A DNA stretch of 64,000 bases from Sulfitobacter sp. S223 (lineage in GTDB: Bacteria; Pseudomonadota; Alphaproteobacteria; Rhodobacterales; Rhodobacteraceae). Under the pieces are notes generated by a model that was given only the letters and a program-made list of their open reading frames with translations, had not been told where the DNA came from and ran no database searches. The stretch lies in the NCBI RefSeq assembly GCF_025143825.1, contig NZ_CP083560.1, forward strand, positions 1,736,001 through 1,800,000, read 5' to 3'. Below are positions 9,154 to 17,869 of the stretch, piece after piece (the stretch's first letter is position 1; each line of letters opens with the position of its first letter). The translations under genes were made by a program, and so were the position numbers.

Positions 9154-10182
9154 ATGCTTATGAATTTGTTGGGAAAATCAAATCATCGTCCGTATCTTGC
9201 CCTTCGGGCACCGGCGCAGAAAATGATCCGGCGTAAGCAACTCCCGTCGATTGAAGAGCTTCGAAACACGATAAGTAAAGGCTCCGCTCTCGTGTCTTCA
9301 TGGGCTTACGCTGAAAGTGGTCGCAAGAAAGCCGGTTCCCGGATACCACGTGGGCCCAGTATTGAGGAATTTCTCAGTGAAGTATCCGAAGAAATCAGAC
9401 TTGTTCAGCCGATTACCAAAGGCAAAGGTATGAGCATTGATCAATTGGCCGAGCGTGCAACAATTTATCGTCTGATCTTATCGCCAATGACAGATGTTGA
9501 GAATGTCATCGCCCTGTTCAAGGACAAGGATGCAGCTCGCGCACTTCGATCTCGTGTTGATATGCTTAAGGGAAAGGTTGACACATTTGAAGCTCAGAAA
9601 AGAGCCTATCAGAAAGCCATGATGGACTGGGAACATCAAGGAAACATCGCGCGTTATCACGAAGAAGATGACTTTATAGGATTGCTTCAAGACGCTGATA
9701 CCCTTGATCGGGATCTTTGGCACGTGGTTGCTTGTGAAATAGAACGTGGCGTTAAGGTGGATGAAGATGCACTTTTCTGGGCGTTATCCCAACCTTCCTG
9801 TGATCATGCAACCGTTGCGGCTTTCGTGCAAAAATACATAGAGCAAGGATACGCAGCTTCGCGGGTTGCAAGGGAGAGCAAGAAAAACAGTTCCCAGTTT
9901 GCCGATGCGTTTGCAGCCGTTATTCAACGTTGGAATGACGGGCTTTATGAGACAGCAACTCTGGATCTCACAAACTGGAATTTCAAAGCTTGTGAAGCAG
10001 CCTTTCTCAAACAACGCGAAAAGGCGAGGGATACGCTCGGCCGGGAGGCATGGAGCGTTCCTAAGGATCTGTTTAGAGCATTTCCCGGAAATTCACCGCA
10101 ACCGCATTTATACTATCGCCATGGTATGGGACTGATGGAATTACCACCTCGCCTCGAAGACTATTTTACGTCTGGCGATTGA
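9154..10182 (+). CDS. Hypothetical protein, 342 aa
   Basis: A single long frame with GAAAGGCAG before its ATG. The product looks soluble, largely helical and charged: basic at the N-terminus (KSNHRPYLALRAPAQKMIRRK), with probable coiled-coil character around residues 115-170 (RALRSRVDMLKGKVDTFEAQ). The C-terminal third is rich in aromatic residues and Asn. There is no signal peptide and no motif I recognise. Repeat DNA lies on both sides, so no operon partner helps. The long frame and ribosome site make it a credible gene. Confidence 0.65.
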   Translation: MLMNLLGKSNHRPYLALRAPAQKMIRRKQLPSIEELRNTISKGSALVSSWAYAESGRKKAGSRIPRGPSIEEFLSEVSEEIRLVQPITKGKGMSIDQLAERATIYRLILSPMTDVENVIALFKDKDAARALRSRVDMLKGKVDTFEAQKRAYQKAMMDWEHQGNIARYHEEDDFIGLLQDADTLDRDLWHVVACEIERGVKVDEDALFWALSQPSCDHATVAAFVQKYIEQGYAASRVARESKKNSSQFADAFAAVIQRWNDGLYETATLDLTNWNFKACEAAFLKQREKARDTLGREAWSVPKDLFRAFPGNSPQPHLYYRHGMGLMELPPRLEDYFTSGD

Positions 10183-10269
10183 GGTAGTCACCAATTGCGG
10201 AACTTGGCGCAACCGCAGCGAAATGGGGCTTTGTTCGCATTGCCGCCTCTCGCCTTCCGATTTGGCGGT

Positions 10270-10335
10270 GATTTCGTTTGCAACCGCAGCGAACGGCAGC
10301 AAGGAGCCCATAGTTACGGATGCTGCAGTTAGCGC
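10270..10335. repeat. Dispersed intergenic repeat, module C fragment
   Basis: GCAACCGCAGCGAACGGCAG, CAAGGAGCCCA and GGATGCTGCAG match 9013-9060 closely. It lies in the 210-base gap between the 342-aa gene and the convergent SnoaL-like gene, which holds nothing else recognisable. Confidence 0.65.
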
Positions 10336-10393
10336 CAATGTCAGCTTTTGTTGTGCAGACGCCCTGAAAGTTCGACTTAGACAGGGCCCTCAG

Positions 10394-10762
10394 TTAATAT
10401 GGGGTTCCCTGATGGAAGCGTAACTTCCAGCGGCCTTCAACTTTGACCCAGATGGATGAGCGGCGGCCCCGTTCGACCCTCTCGCCATATCTCACTATGC
10501 TCGTGTAGGTTGCCAAGGCCACATCAGGTGCGATGAGCTCTAAGGCATAGTGCTGAAGAGGAAGTTCAGCGTCAATCACGGCATGGGGGGTGCTTTCGAA
10601 AATCATCTCGGCCCGTTCATAACGTCGGCCCGAGCGCCCGAATTCCACGAAACTTTCCGCAAAGGTTTTGTCCATCAAGTCAGGATCGAAGCGGGTATTG
10701 GCAAGCCACAGGCTCTCTTCAAGTGCCATAAGCGTGTTTCTGTCTTCCATTCCAAGATCCAT
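10394..10762 (-). CDS. SnoaL-like / DUF4440 protein (NTF2-like fold), 122 aa
   Basis: The sequence fits the cone-shaped NTF2-like fold: an N-terminal helix with LEESLWLANTRFD, LMDKTFAESFVEFGRSGR, a strand-rich middle (ALATYTSIVRYGE) and the typical end SSIWVKVEGRWKLRFHQGTP. DUF4440 proteins bind small molecules or act on steroid- or polyketide-like substrates; the ligand here cannot be told. GAGG about 8 bases before 10762 supports this start over the internal Met at 10750. The gene is isolated inside the island. Family assignment is good, function open. Confidence 0.75.
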   Translation of the reverse strand: MDLGMEDRNTLMALEESLWLANTRFDPDLMDKTFAESFVEFGRSGRRYERAEMIFESTPHAVIDAELPLQHYALELIAPDVALATYTSIVRYGERVERGRRSSIWVKVEGRWKLRFHQGTPY

Positions 10763-11391
10763 CGAGTCGCCTCATGCTTCGTACCGTGTGTCCAAAGCAC
10801 ATATCAGCTTAAGCTGCCGTTCGCATCTGCAAGGGCAAGCGCAGCATGTCCGCGTAGCAGACCTTAAAACCTCAATAATGCTGCAGCAACGTATCAATGT
10901 CTGCTTCGGGGAAGCTGCGTCGCAGCGTGCGAGGCCAACACGTGCGGTAATTTTGGGCCGTTCGCGCGACTTTGCAAAGTACGCTTTCTGCGCATAGCTG
11001 CCGTTGGTGCGGCGCGCAGCGAAAGCCCGCAATCCGCCCTTCTTGCTTTTCGCTGCGTTCGCATTCGTGTTCAAGCGGCCGTTGGCTTCGAAGGGGTTAA
11101 GGTCGGCTTGGTCCGCACAGCAGACCTCAATGTAAAATGCGGAGAAGGGCTGGAATCCACTCTTCGTGTCCGGGGGCTTGTCAAAATACCGGAAAATTCG
11201 CAGCAGCAGCGAAAGGCAGCAAAGTCCGCATTGCAGGCCTTGCGGATGTTGAAATGCGACGAACCAGCTCTGGTGTTCGCTTTTACCTGAGCCCCGAGGC
11301 CAAAGCTCTGGGTTGGCCCATGTATTGAATACGCCCTTGGTTAGAATGTCTCTTGTTCATGTCCGGAATGTACTTTTCTGCAATGATGATC
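10763..11391. repeat. Gene-free gap with dispersed repeat module A (copy 4)
   Basis: 10867-11005 repeats the module-A sequence of 3607-3755 almost base for base. 11195-11245 (GCAGCAGCAGCGAAAGGCAG, CAAAGTCCGCATTGCAGGCC) resembles module C. 11250-11391, just beyond the 3' end of the integrase, holds nothing recognised. Confidence 0.7.
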
Positions 11392-13263
11392 TCAAGAGGC
11401 GTCACGTGGGTCCGCGATTGGCAGGCGCGGGAGGGTGCTGATCGCATCAAGCTTTTCGGCCAGACTCGCGGTTTCGGTGTACCGTTCAGCGGTCATGCTG
11501 CCTCCGACGTGCCCGACGATGTCTTTACGGACGTTTTCTGCAACCGTTTTGCTGCGTCCGAGCTGGGTAATCACATAGTGACGAAAAGACTTGAAGCTTT
11601 TGCCGTTTCGGCCTTCGGTCAGGCGATTATCCAGTACCTGCCGGAAGCGATAGTCGATTTTACCGCCCCATTTATCCTTTGTCCCTGTTCCGGGTTTCAT
11701 ATCAGGGAACAGGTCGGTCTGTCCGTCGTCACGAAGGCGGTTGGCATAGTCCATAAACCCCAGTTCCAGAAGTTGCGGATGGATGGGCAGGTCGCGTTCT
11801 GAACCAAAAGTCTTGATGCTCCGATTGGTGTTCTCGCGAATACGGAAGCACGGAATACCTTCCATCTCCTTGATGTCATCAAGTTGTAATCCCGCGATCT
11901 CTGCGCGTCTCGCACCTGACAGGGCGGCGAACGCCGGAATCCAGAAGAGGCCATCGCGAACAATTTGTTGTCCGGGAACCTGCCAGTCTCGTTTCGAGGC
12001 AGCGCCATGCCAGACCGCGTGTGCAAAGATATCTTGTGCATCTTTGAGCGTGAACGGCGGGCATTCATCGCGCTCGCGGCCTGGTTTACGCAGGCGCAGG
12101 GCATCCAGATCAATGTGATTGGGAGAAATGAAGCCCTCCGAGCGGGCCTTCTTGAGAAGCTGCCCGAGATAATCAATGTTACGATTGATTGTTGTGACTG
12201 ACAGGCCTTCAGGCTTTTGCGCACTGGATTTGGCAGCTTTCAGAATTTGTTTCAATGACATATGGCGCGTCTTTGATGAGCGACGGTAGTACTTGGGCAG
12301 CTCATGCAACATATCGACATATTGAGCGACATGGACTTGTTGCAGATTATTGATGTCTTCGACCCCAGTGGCTTCAATGAACATCAGGAGTGTTTTCTCC
12401 ATTTGATCAATCATTTGTGTTGAATTCTCAAGGCGTCGCTTTTGATCCATCAGGCGTTCAATCAGGGATGTGATCTTTGGGTCATAGCTATTACCAACGG
12501 GCTTTGCCTGTGAAGCCTTAACGGGGTCGGGTTGGGTATGTTCTGGTGGCTCAACTTCGATCTGCTCAACAGGTGCTTGATCAGATCGCATGAGGCGTTC
12601 CGCCAAATCCGTTGCATCTGCCGAACTACTGTCGCCCTTATATGCGGCGAGTAGACCCGCGCCACGCCCATTCATGTAAATCTTACGGCCCTCAAGATAT
12701 TCCATGTTGGTAAAGTCATTCCGGTCCAGCGCACGTTCCATCGCTTGCTTAACCCGAGTGTTGGGGCCGCTCATGGGCGGATGTCTGAACGCCTGAGATT
12801 CAATCTCAAGAGCCAATTCCAAGCGATCGATGTCCGAATCTGTTCGACCGTCGTTCCGGAATGCAACACGGTCCCGATCTGTGAGGTCCACTCCAGACGC
12901 GCCACGCTGCGCCAGGAGTTGCAGGGCTTGCCCCATTGCCCAGTCATGGGACTGGTCGTCTTGCCACGCGGAAGGGTTGGGGTCATCTGCACGTACCATC
13001 TGTGCATGAGAAATCCGCGCCAACTCACGCTCAATGACCGAAGTGAGGAGGCGGCGGGCGTCAGTTTTTGAAAGGCCATGTGTCATCATAAGATCAAATG
13101 TACGCGTACTTTCTGCAGAAACAACCAATGCGATGCGTTTGGCGATGTCAGGATCGTTGGTGCGTAAGCTGATTTGCATCAGGCCACCGCCGATCTGCGC
13201 GGGCAGGCGTCTGCGCCAAGCATAGCTCGCATTGCGTCGAATGAGGTGGGTTTGTAGTCCCAT
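11392..13263 (-). CDS. Tyrosine-type site-specific integrase with N-terminal DUF6538, 623 aa
   Basis: The N-terminus (HLIRRNASYAWRRRLPAQI) is the DUF6538 arm-type module common on integrases of alphaproteobacterial islands. The C-terminal catalytic domain shows SGARRAEIAGLQLDD near residue 450 (first Arg), KSFRHYVIT (Arg561-His562) and GHVGGSMTAERYTE with nucleophile Tyr595. The set looks complete, so the enzyme is probably functional. AGGAGCC before the ATG is a good ribosome site. The gene starts 131 bases from the 3' end of tRNA-Asn and points away from it, the classical position of an integrase that inserts into a tRNA 3' end. It marks the right boundary of the island. Confidence 0.9.
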   Translation of the reverse strand: MGLQTHLIRRNASYAWRRRLPAQIGGGLMQISLRTNDPDIAKRIALVVSAESTRTFDLMMTHGLSKTDARRLLTSVIERELARISHAQMVRADDPNPSAWQDDQSHDWAMGQALQLLAQRGASGVDLTDRDRVAFRNDGRTDSDIDRLELALEIESQAFRHPPMSGPNTRVKQAMERALDRNDFTNMEYLEGRKIYMNGRGAGLLAAYKGDSSSADATDLAERLMRSDQAPVEQIEVEPPEHTQPDPVKASQAKPVGNSYDPKITSLIERLMDQKRRLENSTQMIDQMEKTLLMFIEATGVEDINNLQQVHVAQYVDMLHELPKYYRRSSKTRHMSLKQILKAAKSSAQKPEGLSVTTINRNIDYLGQLLKKARSEGFISPNHIDLDALRLRKPGRERDECPPFTLKDAQDIFAHAVWHGAASKRDWQVPGQQIVRDGLFWIPAFAALSGARRAEIAGLQLDDIKEMEGIPCFRIRENTNRSIKTFGSERDLPIHPQLLELGFMDYANRLRDDGQTDLFPDMKPGTGTKDKWGGKIDYRFRQVLDNRLTEGRNGKSFKSFRHYVITQLGRSKTVAENVRKDIVGHVGGSMTAERYTETASLAEKLDAISTLPRLPIADPRDAS

Positions 13264-13394
13264 GATTTAAGGCTCCTAAACAGGACGCCAAAGAGATCAG
13301 AAATAACAAATGAGGAGTCATATGTATGACAGTTCCGTGTGACAAACGCCGCCGAAGCGGTATTTATTTGCCAGTTCAACCACTTAAGGTGAAA

Positions 13395-13469
13395 TGGCTC
13401 CGACGGTAGGGATCGAACCTACGACCAATTGATTAACAGTCAACTGCTCTACCGCTGAGCTACGTCGGA
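13395..13469 (-). tRNA. tRNA-Asn (GTT)
   Basis: Full cloverleaf with encoded CCA: acceptor stem TCCGACG/CGTCGGA, D arm GCTC...GAGC, anticodon arm GTTGA-CTGTTAA-TCAAT with anticodon GTT, T arm GTAGG-TTCGATC-CCTAC. Its 3' half is the presumed attachment site for the adjacent integrase; the second att copy must lie left of the window. Confidence 0.95.
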
Positions 13470-13547
13470 ACGGTCTGCACCGTATAGCGGCGGTATTTTG
13501 GCGCGTCCAGAGGGTTTGGGGGAGAATTTTGAAAAAATTTACATCGG

Positions 13548-14459
13548 CTACTTCAAGGAGAATGTTGCGCTTTCGTGGAGTGCGCCTGTGTGGGTCACAA
13601 GGTCCCGTCCGTGGAGGTCGATTAAGTGTGCCAGCACGTTGCGGATGGCCGCACCGAGCAGGGCCGAGGGTGTCTCTGTATAGATGGTGCGGGCAAGGGC
13701 GGGTGCGGATGAGGGGCTTTGGGAGAGCAATTCCAGTATCGCTTTTTCCCGAGCGCGGCGGTGTGTCACTAGCCAGTCGAGGCGTGCGGTCGGTTCTTCA
13801 ACCGGCGCGCCGTGGCCCGGGTAAAACACGTGCCAATCGCGGGCTTGCAGGCGCGCGCAGGACCGCATGAAGTCTGTCAGATCACCATCAGGTGGAGATA
13901 CCAGCGAAGAAGCCCAACCCATGACGTGATCTGCCGTAAAGCAGGCATCACCCCAGCCAAGGCTGATGTGATTACCTATGTGGCCCGGTGTGTGAATCAC
14001 ATCCAGCTCCCAACCGGCACCGGTAATGGTGTCGCCGTCGGCAACTATCTGGTCCGGAGAAAAAGCTGCATCAATGCCTTCACCGCCACCCACAGTGCCA
14101 GCGTCCGCCAATTGCTGCATGACGGTCGAGCGTCCGGCATCCGCCGTTCCAAATGCGATGACAGGCGCACCAGTTGCTTGCGATAGGCCCCTTGCCAGCG
14201 GGGAGTGGTCCAGATGTGTATGGGTTACAATGATGTGGCTGACATGTTGCTCAGGTTCTATGGCTTTTAGAATCGCGGATAGATGGGGCGGGCTGTCGGG
14301 GCCCGGATCAATCACGGCAATCGCGGTGTCGCCAAGCAGATAGGTATTCGTTCCGCGATACGTCATAGGTGACGGGTTCGGGGCAACGATGCGGCGCAGG
14401 CCGGTGGCAAGCGTTTGGGCCACGCCCACGGGCGGGTCGAAGTCATCAGGTGGCAGCAT
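13548..14459 (-). CDS. MBL-fold metallo-hydrolase, LACTB2-like, 303 aa
   Basis: The metallo-beta-lactamase signature H-x-H-x-D-H is at residues 80-85 (VTHTHLDHS). A second ligand region, HTPGHIGNHISL, follows near 165, and a later FYPGHGAPVEEP supplies the distal His. The beginning, PNPSPMTYRGTNTYLLG, and the C-terminal winged region (ILELLSQSPSSAPALARTIY) are typical of the LACTB2-like group, which includes nucleases and thioesterase-like hydrolases. The substrate is unknown. The gene is divergent from the histidine kinase at 14504 with only 44 bases between start codons. It is the first core gene right of tRNA-Asn. Confidence 0.85.
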   Translation of the reverse strand: MLPPDDFDPPVGVAQTLATGLRRIVAPNPSPMTYRGTNTYLLGDTAIAVIDPGPDSPPHLSAILKAIEPEQHVSHIIVTHTHLDHSPLARGLSQATGAPVIAFGTADAGRSTVMQQLADAGTVGGGEGIDAAFSPDQIVADGDTITGAGWELDVIHTPGHIGNHISLGWGDACFTADHVMGWASSLVSPPDGDLTDFMRSCARLQARDWHVFYPGHGAPVEEPTARLDWLVTHRRAREKAILELLSQSPSSAPALARTIYTETPSALLGAAIRNVLAHLIDLHGRDLVTHTGALHESATFSLK

Positions 14460-14503
14460 GGTTTGGCCTTTCGCTCAGGGCATTGACCGCTTAGGTTTAA
14501 CCT

Positions 14504-15823
14504 ATGTCTTTCGACTTGCTCAAACACTATGTGCCGCGCGGCATTTACGGGCGTGCAGCCTTGATCCTACTGCTGCCGGTGGTTTTCTTGCAGCTTGTTG
14601 TGACTGTGATATTCGCGCAGCGGCATTTCGAGGGTGTCACTCACCAGATGAGTGACACCGTTTTGCGTGAACTTGCGTTGGTTCTTCGGGTTGTCGACGA
14701 AGCGCCAAGCGCGGATGACGCGGTAAACGATGTCCAGACCCGACTTGGGCTGCTTGATTTCGAGATTGCGCCTGCGACGTTAATTTCCCCGCGAAATGAC
14801 CTGCTGTGGTATGATTATTCAGGCAGGGTGCTGACGAAGCGGCTTTCGGAAAGGCTTGATGGTTTTAGGGCGGTTGATCTGGTCGAGAGCGGGGTGGTCA
14901 AGCTATATGTCGATAGCCCGCATGGGCTTTTGCGGGTTGATTTTGATCGCAGACGTATCTCGGCTTCCAACCCGCACCAGCTTTTTGTTTATACGATTGC
15001 TTTCGGCATCGTGATGACGCTGATCGCGATCATTTATCTGCGCAACCAGCTCCGCCCGATCAAACGGTTGGCGCGCGCTGCCGAGGCATTCGGGCGAGGG
15101 CGCCACATACCTTATTCCCCTGCCGGCGCTGTCGAATTGCGTGCTGCGGGTAATGCATTTGTCAACATGCGTAACCGGATCGAGCGTCACATAGAACAGC
15201 GGACCCTGATGTTGTCAGGGGTTAGTCATGATTTACGCACGCCACTAACGCGTCTGCGTCTGGGCCTTGCGATGCTGGATGAAGATGAGGCAGCGCCGCT
15301 GCTCCGCGACGTGGATGATATGCAAGGTATGCTGGATGAATTCCTGAGCTTCGCCAAAGGTGCCGCAGAGGGGGAGCCGACAGAAGTCGATCCGATTGCG
15401 ATGGTCGCTGATATTGTGGAGGGCGCACAGCGGGCAGGGCGTGATGTGACCCTTATGGCGCGTGACGGTGCAGGGCAGGGGACGGTTCAGCTGCGCGAGG
15501 TCGCCATGCGGCGTGCTGTGGACAACCTTATCTCGAACGCGGTGCGATACGGCACACGGGCAGAGGTGTCAGTCATGCTGACGGACAAAACCCTGCGCAT
15601 CCGCGTAGAGGACGATGGCCCGGGCATCCCTGAAGACCAGCACGAACAGGCCACGCGCCCGTTCACCCGTCTGGATCCGTCCCGGAATCAGGACAAGGGT
15701 GGTGGCGTGGGGTTGGGCCTTGCGATTGCGGTCGATGTGGCGCGCAGCCACGGCGGCGTGTTGCGTCTGGGCTCATCCGAAGCTTTGGGCGGTTTGCGTG
15801 CTGATATTGTTATCGCGCGCTAA
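14504..15823 (+). CDS. Sensor histidine kinase, EnvZ-like, 439 aa
   Basis: A membrane kinase: TM1 at about residues 18-38, a periplasmic sensor segment of roughly 120 residues, TM2 at about 160-179, then HAMP. The H-box is SGVSHDLRTPLTRLRL with phospho-acceptor His242. The catalytic ATPase domain shows AVDNLISNAVRYG (N box), VEDDGPGIPED (G1) and GGVGLGLAIA (G2). HDLRTPLTRLRL is the EnvZ-type H-box. The matching OmpR-type regulator is not in the window, so the pair is split here or the partner lies elsewhere. The signal cannot be told from sequence. Confidence 0.88.
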   Translation: MSFDLLKHYVPRGIYGRAALILLLPVVFLQLVVTVIFAQRHFEGVTHQMSDTVLRELALVLRVVDEAPSADDAVNDVQTRLGLLDFEIAPATLISPRNDLLWYDYSGRVLTKRLSERLDGFRAVDLVESGVVKLYVDSPHGLLRVDFDRRRISASNPHQLFVYTIAFGIVMTLIAIIYLRNQLRPIKRLARAAEAFGRGRHIPYSPAGAVELRAAGNAFVNMRNRIERHIEQRTLMLSGVSHDLRTPLTRLRLGLAMLDEDEAAPLLRDVDDMQGMLDEFLSFAKGAAEGEPTEVDPIAMVADIVEGAQRAGRDVTLMARDGAGQGTVQLREVAMRRAVDNLISNAVRYGTRAEVSVMLTDKTLRIRVEDDGPGIPEDQHEQATRPFTRLDPSRNQDKGGGVGLGLAIAVDVARSHGGVLRLGSSEALGGLRADIVIAR

Positions 15824-15978
15824 GCCAACGAACAGTCGTAGCTGATTCTCTTGATGGGGCCAGCACATGCCCCTGACATGAGCGCGCTGCGGAAATAACA
15901 GCCACATTATCAGAAAAGTAGCGTTTCCCACAAAAACGGTTCGAAACCGGCTGTGTCAGACTTTCAAAATGGCGGATT

Positions 15979-16055
15979 TGGTAGGCCCGGCAGGACTTGA
16001 ACCCGCAACCAAAGCGTTATGAGCGCTCTGCTCTAACCAATTGAGCTACAGGCCC
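15979..16055 (-). tRNA. tRNA with CAT anticodon (probably tRNA-Ile2; often labelled tRNA-Met)
   Basis: Complete 77-base cloverleaf with encoded CCA: acceptor GGGCCTG...CGGGCCT, anticodon loop CTCATAA in stem AGCG/CGCT, T arm GCGGG-TTCAAGT-CCTGC. The CAT anticodon fits elongator Met or lysidine-modified Ile2. The anticodon arm resembles the Ile2 type better than initiator or elongator Met. Confidence 0.9.
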
Positions 16056-16169
16056 GCCGTGGGTTTGGGTATTGTGCGGCGGCGGTTTCGTCAAGGGTTG
16101 GCGTTGCGACTTTTGCCTGAATGATTTAGATCGCAGGGCAACGGGGTTTTCAGCCAGAGGCTTTTGAGA

Positions 16170-17216
16170 ATGAACGAGCGACAGAACGGGATCACCTACG
16201 CAGACGCGGGTGTGGATATTGATGCGGGTAACGCATTGGTGGAACGGATCAAGCCGGCAGCAAAGCGGACCAAACGTTCCGGGGTTATGTCAGGCTTGGG
16301 TGGCTTCGGCGCGCTGTTTGATCTCAAGGCCGCAGGCTATAACGATCCGGTGCTTGTTGCTGCGACAGATGGCGTCGGCACCAAGCTGCGGATTGCCATT
16401 GATACCGGTAATGTCGACGGTGTTGGCATTGATTTGGTGGCAATGTGTGTGAACGATCTGGTCTGCCAGGGTGCGGAGCCGCTGTTCTTCCTTGATTACT
16501 TTGCGACCGGCAAACTTGAGCTGGATACAGCAACCCGTATCATCGAAGGTATTGCCCTGGGATGTGAGCTGTCAGGCTGTGCGCTGATCGGCGGAGAAAC
16601 GGCAGAGATGCCGGGGATGTACCCCGAAGGTGATTTCGACCTTGCAGGCTTTAGCGTCGGCGCAATGGAACGCGGCGGTACCTTGCCGCTCGACGTGGCC
16701 GAGGGCGACGTGTTGCTGGGTCTGGCCAGCGATGGTGTACACTCCAACGGTTACAGCCTTGTGAGGGTGATTGTTGAGCATTCGGGCCTTCAGTGGGATG
16801 ACCCATGCCCGTGGGATGGTGGCACCTTGGGTGAGGTTCTGCTGAAACCAACACGGCTTTATGTGAAATCCGCACTCGCTGCGGCGCGCGCCGGTATGGT
16901 GCATGCGCTGGCCCACATCACTGGTGGCGGCTTGACCGAAAACCTGCCGCGTGTCCTGCCCGAGGGATTGGGCGCTGAAATCAACCTCAGCGCATGGGAG
17001 CTACCACCGGTATTCCGCTGGCTCACAGCGCATGGCGGCATGGATGAGCCCGAGCTGCTCAAAACCTTTAACGCTGGCATCGGAATGATCGTTGTCGTGC
17101 CTGCCGATAAAGCAGATGAAGCAGCCAAACTGTTGCGCGACGCTGGCGAGACTGTCTTTCACCTTGGTAAAGTGGTCGAGGGAGAAGGCGTTGTTTATGA
17201 GGGCAACCTCGTCTGA
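16170..17216 (+). CDS. purM: Phosphoribosylformylglycinamidine cyclo-ligase (AIR synthetase)
   Basis: Catalyses ATP-dependent ring closure of FGAM to AIR, step 5 of purine synthesis, in the cytosol. The opening [20 protein letters not shown], the phosphate-binding [10 protein letters not shown] near residue 65, and [11 protein letters not shown] near 148 are PurM hallmarks. The length of 348 residues is normal. I start at the ATG at 16170, which has AGAGG upstream; a TTG at 16164 is in frame but less likely. The stop overlaps the ATG of purN (TGATG), so the two genes are translationally coupled. Confidence 0.96.
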   Translation: MNERQNGITYADAGVDIDAGNALVERIKPAAKRTKRSGVMSGLGGFGALFDLKAAGYNDPVLVAATDGVGTKLRIAIDTGNVDGVGIDLVAMCVNDLVCQGAEPLFFLDYFATGKLELDTATRIIEGIALGCELSGCALIGGETAEMPGMYPEGDFDLAGFSVGAMERGGTLPLDVAEGDVLLGLASDGVHSNGYSLVRVIVEHSGLQWDDPCPWDGGTLGEVLLKPTRLYVKSALAAARAGMVHALAHITGGGLTENLPRVLPEGLGAEINLSAWELPPVFRWLTAHGGMDEPELLKTFNAGIGMIVVVPADKADEAAKLLRDAGETVFHLGKVVEGEGVVYEGNLV

Positions 17217-17812
17217 TGGTTCGCGTTGCGGTGTTTATTTCGGGTGGCGGCTCCAACATGGTGTCGCTGCTTGAAGATATGGCGCGCGAAGGTCACGCAG
17301 GCACGCCTTGTGTCGTGCTGGCAAATAGTGCCGATGCTGGCGGGCTGGCTCGCGCTGAAGAACGCGGCGTGCCAACGGTTGTTGTGGACCATCGTCCGTT
17401 CAAAGGTGACCGCGCAGCTTTTGAAGCTGCGATCAACGCCGCGTTGGAGCCATTTGCACCCGACATGATCTGCCTTGCCGGTTTTATGCGGGTCCTAACC
17501 GAAGGTTTCATGGAACAATGGGCGGGCAAGATGCTTAACATCCATCCGTCATTGTTACCCAAATATAAGGGCCTGCATACCCATGCCCGCGCGTTGGAGG
17601 CGGGTGACGCTGTTCACGGTTGCACTGTGCACGAAGTAACGGCAGCGCTTGATGATGGTCCCATATTGGGGCAGGCGCAGGTCCCTGTATTGGCCGACGA
17701 TACCCCCGAGACGCTGGCCGCACGGGTGTTGGAACAGGAACACAGGCTTTACCCTGCCGTGCTACGCCGATTTGTTGCCGGCGACCGTAGCCCATTGATT
17801 TTGCAAAGCTGA
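17216..17812 (+). CDS. purN: Phosphoribosylglycinamide formyltransferase (GART)
   Basis: Transfers the formyl group of 10-formyl-THF to GAR, step 3 of purine synthesis. The substrate loop SGGGSNM is at the N-terminus. The catalytic Asn-x-His lies in MLNIHPSLLPKYKGLHTH, with the essential Asp in AALDDGPILGQ. At 198 residues it has the usual length of the monofunctional bacterial enzyme. Its start overlaps the purM stop by one base, a conserved arrangement that keeps both purine enzymes in step. Confidence 0.96.
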   Translation: MVRVAVFISGGGSNMVSLLEDMAREGHAGTPCVVLANSADAGGLARAEERGVPTVVVDHRPFKGDRAAFEAAINAALEPFAPDMICLAGFMRVLTEGFMEQWAGKMLNIHPSLLPKYKGLHTHARALEAGDAVHGCTVHEVTAALDDGPILGQAQVPVLADDTPETLAARVLEQEHRLYPAVLRRFVAGDRSPLILQS

Positions 17813-17869
17813 CTGGTCAAACTGATGCGTATTCTGTACCGCTAGGACAGTCGAAGGAATTTTTCGTTT

